The notes beneath the pieces are model-generated. The model searched no databases. It was not told the DNA's origin and saw nothing but the letters and a program-made list of their open reading frames with translations. Made by a program: the position numbers and the translations under genes. From Actinocatenispora thailandica (lineage in GTDB: Bacteria; Actinomycetota; Actinomycetes; Mycobacteriales; Micromonosporaceae), in NCBI RefSeq assembly GCF_016865425.1, contig NZ_AP023355.1, forward strand, positions 5,020,198 to 5,084,197: DNA of 64,000 nucleotides. The letters are read 5' to 3'. Positions 28,940-36,888 of the stretch are shown piece after piece; within the stretch, counting starts at the first letter, position 1, and each line of letters starts with the position of its first letter.

Positions 28940-29935
28940 TCAGGCCCGGGCGAAGACCCGGTCGGCGGTGCGGTGCGCGATGGCGGTGCGCTGGTCGTCG
29001 GTCAGCGGCGCGGTACGCAGGAACGACAGCGCGGCCCGCGGGTCCTCGTACGGCGTGTCGATGGCGAACATGATGCGGTCGGCGCCGACGGTACGCAGTG
29101 CGAGGGTGAGGACGTCCGGGTCGTCGATGCCGCTGGTGGTGATGACGAAGTTGCGCCGGAAGTACTCGCTCGGGGTCAGCGACAGGTGCGGCATCGGCGT
29201 CGCGGCACCCGCGGTGCGCGCCGCGAATGCGTGCCGGTTGTCGATGCGGCGCAGCCAGTACGGGATGCCTTCGCCGAGGTGGCCCAGCACGATGGTCAGC
29301 TCCGGGTACCGGTCGAGGGTGCCGCTGAGGATGAGCCGCATCGCGTGCAGGCCGGCCTCGGCCTGGTAGCCCCAGATCGCGCCGGGCAGTCCGTGGTCGC
29401 GGTAGGCGTCGAGCATGCTCGGCGCGCGCGGGTGCAGGTAGATCGGCGCCCGGTGCTCCTCGGCCGCGGCCAGCAGCGGCGCGAACCGCGGATCGTCGAG
29501 GTAGTGCCCTCCGGTGTGCGAGTTGATCATGATGCCGAGCAGCCCCAGCGCTCCCATCGCCCGTTCGATCTCGGCGGCCGCGGCGGCCGGGTCCTGCGGC
29601 GCGACGGTGGCGAGCGCACCGAACCGGCCGGGATGTTGGCCCACGATGGCGGCCAGTTCGTCGTTGAGGTCCCGGGCCAGCGGTACCGCGTCGGCTGCCG
29701 GGTACGGCTGCACGCCGGGCGGGTTGATGCTCAGTACCGCCATGTCCTGGCCGAGGGCGTCCATCGTCTGCAGCCGGGCGTCGAGGTCGACGAGCGAGCT
29801 GCGTAGCGCGGGGTCACGCTCCACCGCCCGCATCAGCGTCATCTCCGTCTCGTCTCCCGGCACCACCGCCAGGCCGTGCGCGATCCGGAGGAACCGCTCG
29901 GAGGCGACGTGTTCCTCGACGGCGACGACCCTCAT
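28940..29935 (-). CDS. Amidohydrolase-superfamily metal enzyme (ACMSD/resorcylate decarboxylase-like)
   Basis: A 331-residue TIM-barrel protein. It begins MRVVAVEEH, where the E-x-H-like metal pair is expected in decarboxylases of this group. Further ligands are His in IYLHPRAPS, the conserved LGHLGEGIPYWLRRID and Asp in FAIDTPYED. This matches the gamma-resorcylate decarboxylase/ACMSD branch of aromatic acid (de)carboxylases or hydrolases. Its ATG overlaps the stop codon of the SDR gene. The operon (small protein, SDR, this enzyme) is divergent from a LysR regulator. Confidence 0.82.
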   Translation of the reverse strand: MRVVAVEEHVASERFLRIAHGLAVVPGDETEMTLMRAVERDPALRSSLVDLDARLQTMDALGQDMAVLSINPPGVQPYPAADAVPLARDLNDELAAIVGQHPGRFGALATVAPQDPAAAAAEIERAMGALGLLGIMINSHTGGHYLDDPRFAPLLAAAEEHRAPIYLHPRAPSMLDAYRDHGLPGAIWGYQAEAGLHAMRLILSGTLDRYPELTIVLGHLGEGIPYWLRRIDNRHAFAARTAGAATPMPHLSLTPSEYFRRNFVITTSGIDDPDVLTLALRTVGADRIMFAIDTPYEDPRAALSFLRTAPLTDDQRTAIAHRTADRVFARA

Positions 29936-30714
29936 GCCCGACGCCCGCCGTCGACCGACAGCGCGACCCCGGTCACGAACGACGCGGCGTCCGAGCACAG
30001 CCAGACCGCCGCGGCGGCGGCCTCGGCCGGGGTGGCGAGCCGGCCGAGCGGGGTGCTCGCCTCCAGTTGGGCGACCATGCCGGTACCGCCGGCCACCTGC
30101 TCGAAGCCGGGCGTGCGGGTCGGGCCGGGACACACCGCGTTGACCCGGATGTGCCCGTCGGCGTAGTCGACGGCGGCGGCCCTGGTCAGCCCGACGATGC
30201 CGTGCTTGGCGGCGACGTAGGCGGGCGCGTGCGGGATCGCGGACAGGCCGCCGTTGGAGGCCACGTTGACGATCGCGCCGCCGCCGTGTTGCCGCAGCTC
30301 GGGCAGCTGGTACTTCAGGCACAGGTAGGTGCCGACCAGGTTGACCTGGACCACCCGTTCGAACTCGGCGCGCGTCATCTCGTCGAGTTGCCGGTGGTGC
30401 GAGGCCAGGCCGGCGTTGTTGACGGCGAAGTCGAGGGGGCCGAGGGTGTCGACCGTGCGCCGCACCGCCGCGCGGACCGAATCCTCGTCGGCGATGTCGA
30501 CGGGCACCGCGCTTGCCGTGCCGCCGGCGCTGGTGATCATGTCGGTGGTCTCGGCCGCGGTGTCCTGGTCGAGGTCGAGCACGGCGACGGCGGCGCCCTG
30601 CCGGGCGAACTCGATCGCCGCGGCCCGGCCGATGCCGCTGCCGGCGCCGGTGACCAGGCCGACCCGGCCGGCGAAGGCGCGGCCGGGCGCGGCCGGTGCG
30701 TCGCGGCCGGTCAT
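29932..30714 (-). CDS. Short-chain dehydrogenase/reductase
   Basis: A 260-residue SDR with TGAGSGIG (about 23-30), VLDLDQD (NAD preference), NNAG, catalytic Ser in NVASNGG, YVAAK and PGPTRTPG. It overlaps by four bases with both the upstream small gene and the downstream amidohydrolase, so all three are translationally coupled. Probably oxidises or reduces an intermediate shared with the amidohydrolase. Confidence 0.92.
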   Translation of the reverse strand: MTGRDAPAAPGRAFAGRVGLVTGAGSGIGRAAAIEFARQGAAVAVLDLDQDTAAETTDMITSAGGTASAVPVDIADEDSVRAAVRRTVDTLGPLDFAVNNAGLASHHRQLDEMTRAEFERVVQVNLVGTYLCLKYQLPELRQHGGGAIVNVASNGGLSAIPHAPAYVAAKHGIVGLTRAAAVDYADGHIRVNAVCPGPTRTPGFEQVAGGTGMVAQLEASTPLGRLATPAEAAAAAVWLCSDAASFVTGVALSVDGGRRA

Positions 30715-31028
30715 GCCAGCGGCTCGTGGTTGGCCCAGGCGACCTGGTACGGGTGGCGCGCCTGCCAGCGGTCGATGAGCTCGTGCAGGCCCGGTGCGCG
30801 GAACGCCGCGGCCAGCGCGTCGCGGTCGACGACGGTGACCTGGACGATGGCGGTGGCGATCAGCGCCGGGATGGCCTCCTCGCCCGGTACCGGCAGGTGC
30901 CGCCGGGTCACGACCGACCGGACGAGGCCGGTGTCGATCATGGCCTTTTCGATGTCTGCGAGGTACTGATCGAGGTCGGCGTCGGGCAGTGGTTGATCGA
31001 ACGAGACGATCATCGTGTGGTTGACCAT
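30711..31028 (-). CDS. Small dimeric alpha/beta-barrel-like protein, unknown
   Basis: A 105-residue protein starting MVNHTMIVSFDQPLPDADLDQYLADIEKAM and ending HPYQVAWANHEPLA. The beta-alpha-beta pattern and length resemble ferredoxin-like EthD/Dabb/muconolactone isomerase-type proteins, but no diagnostic residue was found. First gene of the operon facing the LysR gene. Confidence 0.6.
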   Translation of the reverse strand: MVNHTMIVSFDQPLPDADLDQYLADIEKAMIDTGLVRSVVTRRHLPVPGEEAIPALIATAIVQVTVVDRDALAAAFRAPGLHELIDRWQARHPYQVAWANHEPLA

Positions 31029-31063
31029 GCCTCGATTCTGGCCATGATCAGCGGCACGTGTCC

Positions 31064-31080
31064 AAGACGGATCCGGTCTT
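31064..31080. promoter_or_regulatory. LysR-type operator candidate
   Basis: The dyad AAGAC-N7-GTCTT lies between the divergent operon and the LysR gene, about 20 bp before the regulator start. Confidence 0.45.
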
Positions 31081-31098
31081 CGGCGATAACCTGCAGGC

Positions 31099-31974
31099 AT
31101 GATTGAGCTGGAGACGCGCGAGCTGGAGTACTTCCTGGCCGTCGCCGACGAGCTGCATTTCGGCCGCGCCGCGGTACGGCTGTCGATCGCTCAGCCGGCG
31201 CTGTCGAAGGCGATCCGGCGCATCGAGAGCCGGCTCGGCGTCGCGCTGTTCGTCCGGTCCAGCCGGCGCGTCGAGCTCACCGCGGCCGGCACCGCGCTGC
31301 AGGAGTACGGGCGGCATGCGGTCAACGCGGTCGCCGCCGCGGTGCGCAACGCCCGGCGCGCCGGCGACCGGCAGGCCCCGCTGCGGCTGGTACTCAAGCC
31401 CGGCGGCGACGCGGGGCTGCTGTCCGGGCTGCTCGCCGCCTACTCCCACCAGCCCGACGCCCGCCGGGTCGACATCCTGTTCAGCGGCCCGGCCGACCGC
31501 AGCGACTTCCTGCGCGACGGCCGGGCCGATGTCGGCCTGCTCTACGTGCCGTTCGACGACCTGGACGGCCTGGCGCACGTGACGCTGCTGACCGAGGAAC
31601 GCGTCGCGATCGTCGCCGCCGGGCATCGGCTCGCCGAGCGCACCTCGGTACGGATGGCCGACCTGGCCGACGAGACGCGGCCGAGCTGGCAGGGCGTCCC
31701 GGGCGGCGACGGTACCGGCCCGCAGGTCGCCGACGTGTTGCAGCTGGCGCAGCTGATCCGGGTGAACCGGATGGTCGGGGTGCTGCCCCGCTCGCTGATC
31801 GAGCCGGTGCCGCCCGGGCTGGTGTGCGTTCCGGTGACCGACGCTCCGCCGAGCAGCCTCGCCCTCGCCTGGAACGACCACGACCACCGCCGCCCGGTCG
31901 CCTCCTTCGTCGCCGCCGCCCGCGGTCTGCCCGGCGCAGCCCTCCGCGACGCCGAAGCCACCTCCGCCGGATAG
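31099..31974 (+). CDS. LysR-family regulator
   Basis: A 291-residue protein. The N-terminal winged HTH (ELEYFLAVADELHFGRAAVRLSIAQPALSKAIRRIESRLGVALFVRSSRRVELTAAG) is followed by a linker helix and a substrate-binding fold. It is divergent from the SDR/amidohydrolase operon and probably controls it in response to an aromatic or organic acid. Confidence 0.92.
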   Translation: MIELETRELEYFLAVADELHFGRAAVRLSIAQPALSKAIRRIESRLGVALFVRSSRRVELTAAGTALQEYGRHAVNAVAAAVRNARRAGDRQAPLRLVLKPGGDAGLLSGLLAAYSHQPDARRVDILFSGPADRSDFLRDGRADVGLLYVPFDDLDGLAHVTLLTEERVAIVAAGHRLAERTSVRMADLADETRPSWQGVPGGDGTGPQVADVLQLAQLIRVNRMVGVLPRSLIEPVPPGLVCVPVTDAPPSSLALAWNDHDHRRPVASFVAAARGLPGAALRDAEATSAG

Positions 31975-32095
31975 GACACACCGCCGCGCCCGGTTCCGTC
32001 CGTCCCCACCGTCCACCGTGGACGCGGAACCAGGAACCGGGCGCGCTTTCCGACGGGCGGGCCGGCACCCCGGTGCGGGGTGCCGGCCCGCGCGA

Positions 32096-32758
32096 TCAGC
32101 GGCTGCGGGCGGTGATGTTGCCGTACGAGGTGGTGGCGTGGATGGTCAGCGCGATGGTGCCGTCGTTGCGCAGCGCCTCGTGGATCACGCCGTAGCGGGT
32201 GCCGCCCTTGAACTCGGCGGACACGCCCGGCGCGGCGGTCACCGACAGGTCTCCGGCGTCGGTGCGCACGATCACCGTGCCGCGGACCGCCTCGTCGATC
32301 CGGATGTCGCCCTTGCTGGTGCTGATCTCGGCGGCCCCGTTGAGCCGGCCGACGACCACGTCACCGGCGAGTGTGGACAGGTGCGCGCTGTCCGCCTCGT
32401 CGATCTTGATCGGGCCGTGCTTGCTGTCGTAGACGATGTCGCCGAGCCGGCCGACGCCGCGGAACTCCGCGCTGGCGGTCTTGGCCTCGATCCGCGAACC
32501 GGTGGGCAGTTGCACCGTGACCTCGATCGACCCGGACGGCCCGAAGTACTGGTTGCGGGTGGGCGCCTCGATCCGCAGCGTGCCGTCGCGGTACTCGATC
32601 GTGGTCTCCTCGGCCAGCGCCACGTCGCGCTTCTTCGTGGCGTTGGCGGGACGGACCTCCACGGTGGTGTCGGCGCGGTCGGCGGCGATGAACTGCACGC
32701 GCCCGGCCGGGATGTCCAGCGTCGCGGTGATCGGTGCGGTGGTGTCGAACTTCTGCAT
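32096..32758 (-). CDS. DUF4097-type beta-helix protein
   Basis: A 220-residue protein made of repeating short beta strands, for example EFRGVGRLGDIVYDSKHGPIKIDEADSAHLSTLAGDVVVGRLNG and ISTSKGDIRIDEAVRG. This is the single-stranded beta-helix pattern of DUF4097/DUF4098. It starts MQKFDTTAPITATLDIPAGRVQFIAADR and has no signal peptide, so it is cytoplasmic. Its role is not known; family members often sit beside regulators. Here it is divergent from a MarR-like regulator with many shared operator-like sites between. Confidence 0.85.
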   Translation of the reverse strand: MQKFDTTAPITATLDIPAGRVQFIAADRADTTVEVRPANATKKRDVALAEETTIEYRDGTLRIEAPTRNQYFGPSGSIEVTVQLPTGSRIEAKTASAEFRGVGRLGDIVYDSKHGPIKIDEADSAHLSTLAGDVVVGRLNGAAEISTSKGDIRIDEAVRGTVIVRTDAGDLSVTAAPGVSAEFKGGTRYGVIHEALRNDGTIALTIHATTSYGNITARSR

Positions 32759-32813
32759 CGTGTGCTCCCGTGAATCGGTGTCGCCCTCTGTTTTCCAACA
32801 CCAGAAACGCTAC

Positions 32814-32936
32814 GTTGCCTTTCCATATTTGGCAACATGCCTGTTGCGTTGGTTGAGCATTCATGCAGGTGAACGCCGCATAATCGTTGCAACAGATGAG
32901 GATCTAACGCAACATCTGGTCACCTCCGTGTTGCAA
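32814..32936. promoter_or_regulatory. Cluster of GTTGC/GCAAC operator-like sites
   Basis: GTTGCC-N11-GGCAAC (32814-32836), TGTTGCG (32842), CGTTGCAACA (32885-32894), CGCAACA (32908) and TGTTGCAA (32929). The segment is clearly AT-richer than its flanks. It fills the gap between the DUF4097 gene and the IS30-HTH/MarR regulator. Confidence 0.6.
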
Positions 32937-32989
32937 TGAATGAGGAGTGAACGCTATGCTCGCGGGCACCAGCAGACGAGGAGGCGGCG

Positions 32990-33709
32990 GTGCCCGGAGG
33001 CAGGCTCACCCAACAGGAACGCCAACAGATCGCACTGGGGCTCGGCGACGGCCTCGCCTACGCGGAGATCGCCCGCCGGCTCGACCGGCCGACCTCGACG
33101 ATCACCCGGGAGGTGCTGCGCAACGGCGGCCCCACCGGCTACCGCGCCGACCTCGCCCACCGCGCCACCGAACGCCGGGCACACCGGCGCCGTCCGGCCG
33201 CGCCCCGCAGCGTCCAGACCGTCCGGCCGGTCGACGGCCGGGACCCCGAGGCGATCCGCGAGTACGAGGAGGCGTTCACCACCCTGCTCATGCAGCAGGG
33301 CCTGCCGAAGATGACCGCGCGGGTGCTGACCTGCCTGTTCACCACCGAAGCGGGCAGCCTCACCGCCGCCGAACTCGCCCGGCACCTGCAGATCAGCGCG
33401 GCGTCGGTGTCCAAGGCGGTGTCGTTCCTGGAGAGCCAGAAGCTGGTGCGCCGGGAACGCGACGAGCGCCGGCGGGAACACTACGTCGTCGACAACGACG
33501 TCTGGTACCAGTCGATGATCGCCAGTGCCCGCTCGCACGCCGAGTTCGCCGAGACCGCCCGCCGCGGCGTCGACGTCCTCGGCGGCGCCGCGGCGGTCCG
33601 GTTGGAGAACATCGCCCGGTTCATGGACTTCGTCGGTGAGAACATCACCCGGGCCGCCAACCAGGCTCGCGAGGTGCTCACCACCGAAGACCCCGGACGC
33701 CACGGCTGA
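32990..33709 (+). CDS. Regulator with IS30-type HTH fused to a MarR/GbsR-like winged helix
   Basis: A 239-residue protein from GTG 32990 with GAGGAGG upstream. Residues about 1-50 (GGRLTQQERQQIALGLGDGLAYAEIARRLDRPTSTITREVLRNGG) are an HTH_38 domain as in IS30 transposases. Residues about 85-215 are MarR/GbsR-like (MTARVLTCLFTTEAGSLTAAELARHLQISAASVSKAVSFLESQKLVRRERDERRREHYVVD). There is no transposase catalytic domain, so this is a transcription factor. It probably binds the GTTGC sites upstream and controls itself and the DUF4097 gene. Confidence 0.85.
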   Translation: MPGGRLTQQERQQIALGLGDGLAYAEIARRLDRPTSTITREVLRNGGPTGYRADLAHRATERRAHRRRPAAPRSVQTVRPVDGRDPEAIREYEEAFTTLLMQQGLPKMTARVLTCLFTTEAGSLTAAELARHLQISAASVSKAVSFLESQKLVRRERDERRREHYVVDNDVWYQSMIASARSHAEFAETARRGVDVLGGAAAVRLENIARFMDFVGENITRAANQAREVLTTEDPGRHG

Positions 33710-33759
33710 CCGGAGCGCATCGCCGACCTGCCCGAACCCGGCGTCGGCGGGAACCCGGG

Positions 33760-34944
33760 CTACCGCGGTCCGCGCCCGGCGCCGCCGGTACCGGAGACCG
33801 AGCGACGACACGGCGCGGCGATCAGCAACGCGACCAGCACCAGCAGCCCGCTTGTCCACAGTGGACCGAGCTCGCCCAGCCGGGTGGTGAGAGCGATCGC
33901 GGCGACCAGCGGCCCGACGGCGGCGCCGAGGTTGAGCGCTGCGGTGGCGTACCCGCCGGCCATCGTGGCCGCACCGGTCGCCTCGTACAGCACCCGCGCG
34001 ATCAGCGTGCTGCCCAGCGCGAACGACAGCATCGCCTGGGCGAACACCAGGACCGGCAGGGCGACCGGCTCCCACGCCAGCAGCGCCAGCGCCGGCCAGC
34101 CGACCAGCAGCAGCGGGCCGGCGATCGCGACCACCAGGCCGGGACGGGCGTCGGAGAGCCGACCCGCCACCGTGATGCCGGCGAACGACCCGGCGCCGAA
34201 CAGCACCAGTACGACCGGGACCCACAACCGATCCAGGCCCGCGGTACCGGTCACGACCGGGGCGAGGAAGGTGAAACTGGCGAAGGTCGCGGCGTTGACC
34301 AGCGCTCCGAGCAGCATCACCAGCAACAGTCGCCGCCGCCTGAGCACGCCCAGCTCCGTACGCAACGACGGCCCGGCCGACTCCGCGGCACGCGGCCTCG
34401 GCGACCTGGGGATCCCGTGCAGGACACCGGCGACCGCCGGCAGGCACACCGCGGCCACCGCCCAGAACGTGGCGCGCCAACCGAAGGCCGCACCGAGCAG
34501 CGAGCCAGCCGGGACACCGGCGATCGTGGCCATCGTGGTACCGGACAGCAGGACGCCGAGCGCGCGTCCCTTCCGGTCCGGCGGTACCAGGGTCGCGGCG
34601 GTGGTCAGTGCGACCGCGAGAAACCCCGCGTTCGCCAGCGCGGCCACCACGCGGGTACCGAACAGGACCGGAAAGCTGGGCACCGTCGCGCCGACGACGT
34701 GCGCCGCCGCGAACACCAGCAGGAACCCGGCCAGGCTGGAACGCCGCGGCCAGGACCGGGCGAGCCCGGCCACCAGCGGCGCGCCGACGACCATGCCGAC
34801 CGCGAACGCCGAGCCGAGCGTGCCGGCCGTACCGACAGGTACGCCCAGATCGGCGGCGATGGCCGGCAGCAGGCCGGCGAGCATGAACTCCGAGGTACCC
34901 ATGGCGAAGACCGCCAGGGCAAGCAGGTAGAGCGGAAGAGGCAT
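33760..34944 (-). CDS. MFS exporter, Cmx/Cml chloramphenicol-exporter-like
   Basis: A 394-residue protein with twelve spans. The N-terminus MPLPLYLLALAVFAMGTSEFMLAG and the following AFAVGMVVGAPLVAGLARSWPRRSS are characteristic of actinobacterial chloramphenicol exporters (Cmx, CmlR). ATG 34944. The 179-bp upstream gap shows no convincing attenuator. Substrate range beyond phenicols is unknown, so resistance is only probable. Confidence 0.85.
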   Translation of the reverse strand: MPLPLYLLALAVFAMGTSEFMLAGLLPAIAADLGVPVGTAGTLGSAFAVGMVVGAPLVAGLARSWPRRSSLAGFLLVFAAAHVVGATVPSFPVLFGTRVVAALANAGFLAVALTTAATLVPPDRKGRALGVLLSGTTMATIAGVPAGSLLGAAFGWRATFWAVAAVCLPAVAGVLHGIPRSPRPRAAESAGPSLRTELGVLRRRRLLLVMLLGALVNAATFASFTFLAPVVTGTAGLDRLWVPVVLVLFGAGSFAGITVAGRLSDARPGLVVAIAGPLLLVGWPALALLAWEPVALPVLVFAQAMLSFALGSTLIARVLYEATGAATMAGGYATAALNLGAAVGPLVAAIALTTRLGELGPLWTSGLLVLVALLIAAPCRRSVSGTGGAGRGPR

Positions 34945-35123
34945 CGAACGGCTCCGGGATGAGGAGAGGCAACCGACGGCATCTCGTCACCAGGGCCAGC
35001 GCCCGAGCCCACCGGCGCATGCAGCGACCCGGTGGTACCGGTGGATCAGCGGCTCAGGGGGCTGACGGGTGGTGACCGAAAGCCCCCACCTCATCCGACT
35101 CCGGACTCACCATGCGCCGGACG

Positions 35124-35534
35124 CTACCGGCCCCGGCCCGCCACCGCACCCACTTTGTTCGCCCGCCCCGCACCGGCCGGCCGCTGCGGGGCAAGCGCCG
35201 ACCACAGCACGGCGGATCGCGCCGTGCCGAACCGGGCCGAATCGTCGGGTGGATACCGGCCGACGGCATGGGGCTGCTTCTCCTGCTGCCTGTCCGAACG
35301 CTGTTGCTTGGCGAAGGCGCCGGCGACCGCGATGGCCGCGACGATGACCGCGACCGCCACGGCACCGGCGATGGCCGCCGGCCAGATGCGACGACGGTCC
35401 CGCCAGGTACGAGACGAGCCGTGCAGCAGCGCCGCCCGCAGTTGCCGGCGCCGCAGCACGTCCGCCTCGATCGCGGAGCGCTCCGAGTCGGGTCGCACCG
35501 GCGGTGCCGGACGCACCGGATCAGGTGCCGTCAT
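35124..35534 (-). CDS. Type VII secretion locus membrane protein, single span
   Basis: A 136-residue protein. The cytoplasmic N-terminus is basic and proline-rich (MTAPDPVRPAPPVRPDSERS, then RRRQLRAALLHGSSRTWRDRRR). One membrane segment, IWPAAIAGAVAVAVIVAAIAVAGAFA, follows at about 49-74, and the C-terminus is outside and disordered. Its ATG overlaps the stop codon of the EspI/MinD-like gene, so it belongs to the EccD operon. Not homologous by eye to EccB or EccE, which are longer. Function unknown. Confidence 0.7.
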   Translation of the reverse strand: MTAPDPVRPAPPVRPDSERSAIEADVLRRRQLRAALLHGSSRTWRDRRRIWPAAIAGAVAVAVIVAAIAVAGAFAKQQRSDRQQEKQPHAVGRYPPDDSARFGTARSAVLWSALAPQRPAGAGRANKVGAVAGRGR

Positions 35535-36871
35535 GATGCCCTCGGTGTCGTGTCCACCGCGCCGCGGGCGGGTGGGGTCGTGATCGACGCGGCGATCGTC
35601 AGGTAGGCCTCGCGGGTGGCAGGCCGTACCGCGTCGAGATCGATCCGCTCGCCCCGGGCTAGCCGCCGGTCGTACGGAACGGGCAACAGGGCGGCGGGCC
35701 GGGCGTCGAGCTTTCGGCGCAACGCCCGCGCGGTCTGCCGGTACGAGCGGGCCGTCAGGCACACGATCGCGATGACGAGCCGCTCGAGATTCATCGGGTG
35801 CGTCTGGTAGATGCGGCCGAGAGCGAGCCTGGTCGCGTCGACCGCATCCGGCGTGGCCGACGTGACCAGCACGACCTGATCCGCCCGACCCACCGCGGCC
35901 TGCGTGGCGTCGCTGGCGTCGTTGCCGCCGTCCAGGATGGTGAACGGATACCCGTCGCGGAGGTCCCCCAACAGGTTCATCAACTCGCCGCGGCTCACCG
36001 GGGCGTGCCACGCGGCACCGTCCACAAGGTACAGCCGGGAGGTGGCCGGCAGCGGCGTGCCCAGCGGCTGGCCGTCGCCCCCGGCCAGGTCGGCGACCGA
36101 CGGCGCCGGGCGGCCGGCCAGGCGCCGGCCGAGCGATTCGGTACCGGTCCGGACGTCGACCAGCACGGTGCGATCACCGCGGATCGCGGCGAGGGTCAGC
36201 GCCACGCCAGCGGCCGTGGCGGTCACCCCGACCCCGCCCTTGCTGGAGACGAACGCCACCATCCGGGGCTGCCGCTGCCGGGCCTGCAGGCCGGCCAGCA
36301 GCCGACGCTCGCGTTGCACCGCCGCCGCGCCATCAAGGGTGACCAGTCCGAAGCTGGCTGCGCGGACGGCACGCCGCCACGCGGCGGGCACCGCGACGCC
36401 CGGCCCCGGTGCCGCGGCGATCTCGCGGGCCGCACGGTACGTGCCGTCCGGGACGGCGAGTGCGGCCGGATTCAGCGGTCGGCTCAGCATCGTGCCGTAC
36501 GCAGGCGGCGGTTCGCGCGGCGGAGGGGTCGGACTGATCGACCTCGCCGCCGGCGAGGGTTCCGGCGGCCACGGCGGGCCGTGCCGCCCGGGTAAACCAC
36601 CGAGCATCGGCCGCGCCGCGACCTGGCTCGTTGCCGGCCGCGATGCGCCCGCCGGGACCGCGGCGGGCGGTGCCGCGGCAGGGCTCGTCCCCGGCACCGG
36701 AAGCGAAGCCACGCCGCGAATCCGGCCCGTCGGAGCCTCGCCGTACCGCGGTGCGGCGAGGCCGACGGCGGTGGGATCGATACCCATCCGAGCCAACTCC
36801 CCCGCGGCGTCCTGGGCTTGCCGGCGCTGCGCCACCTCGACCTCGCGGCGCCCGTCGTCGTCCTCGGTCAT
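35531..36871 (-). CDS. EspI/MinD-like ATPase of the type VII secretion locus
   Basis: A 446-residue protein. Residues 1-160 are Pro/Ala-rich and disordered, as in mycobacterial EspI. The MinD/ParA-like domain starts at about 203 with MVAFVSSKGGVGVTATAAGVALTLA. The deviant Walker A keeps the signature Lys211 but has Val in place of the P-loop lysine (KGGVGV, not KGGVGK). FTILDGGNDAS and QVVLVTSATPDAV follow the family pattern. It probably regulates or positions the ESX machine. AGGGAGA precedes ATG 36871. Confidence 0.82.
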   Translation of the reverse strand: MTEDDDGRREVEVAQRRQAQDAAGELARMGIDPTAVGLAAPRYGEAPTGRIRGVASLPVPGTSPAAAPPAAVPAGASRPATSQVAARPMLGGLPGRHGPPWPPEPSPAARSISPTPPPREPPPAYGTMLSRPLNPAALAVPDGTYRAAREIAAAPGPGVAVPAAWRRAVRAASFGLVTLDGAAAVQRERRLLAGLQARQRQPRMVAFVSSKGGVGVTATAAGVALTLAAIRGDRTVLVDVRTGTESLGRRLAGRPAPSVADLAGGDGQPLGTPLPATSRLYLVDGAAWHAPVSRGELMNLLGDLRDGYPFTILDGGNDASDATQAAVGRADQVVLVTSATPDAVDATRLALGRIYQTHPMNLERLVIAIVCLTARSYRQTARALRRKLDARPAALLPVPYDRRLARGERIDLDAVRPATREAYLTIAASITTPPARGAVDTTPRAS

Positions 36872-36888
36872 CGAAATCTCCCTGTCGG

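Noticed and set aside
33013-33135. IS30 transposase from the HTH_38 match
   Set aside because: No DDE catalytic domain and no terminal inverted repeats. The rest of the protein is MarR-like.
34945-35012. Attenuator leader peptide before the Cmx-like exporter
   Set aside because: A short ATG frame exists but runs out of frame through the gene start, and no alternative hairpins hiding the SD were seen.
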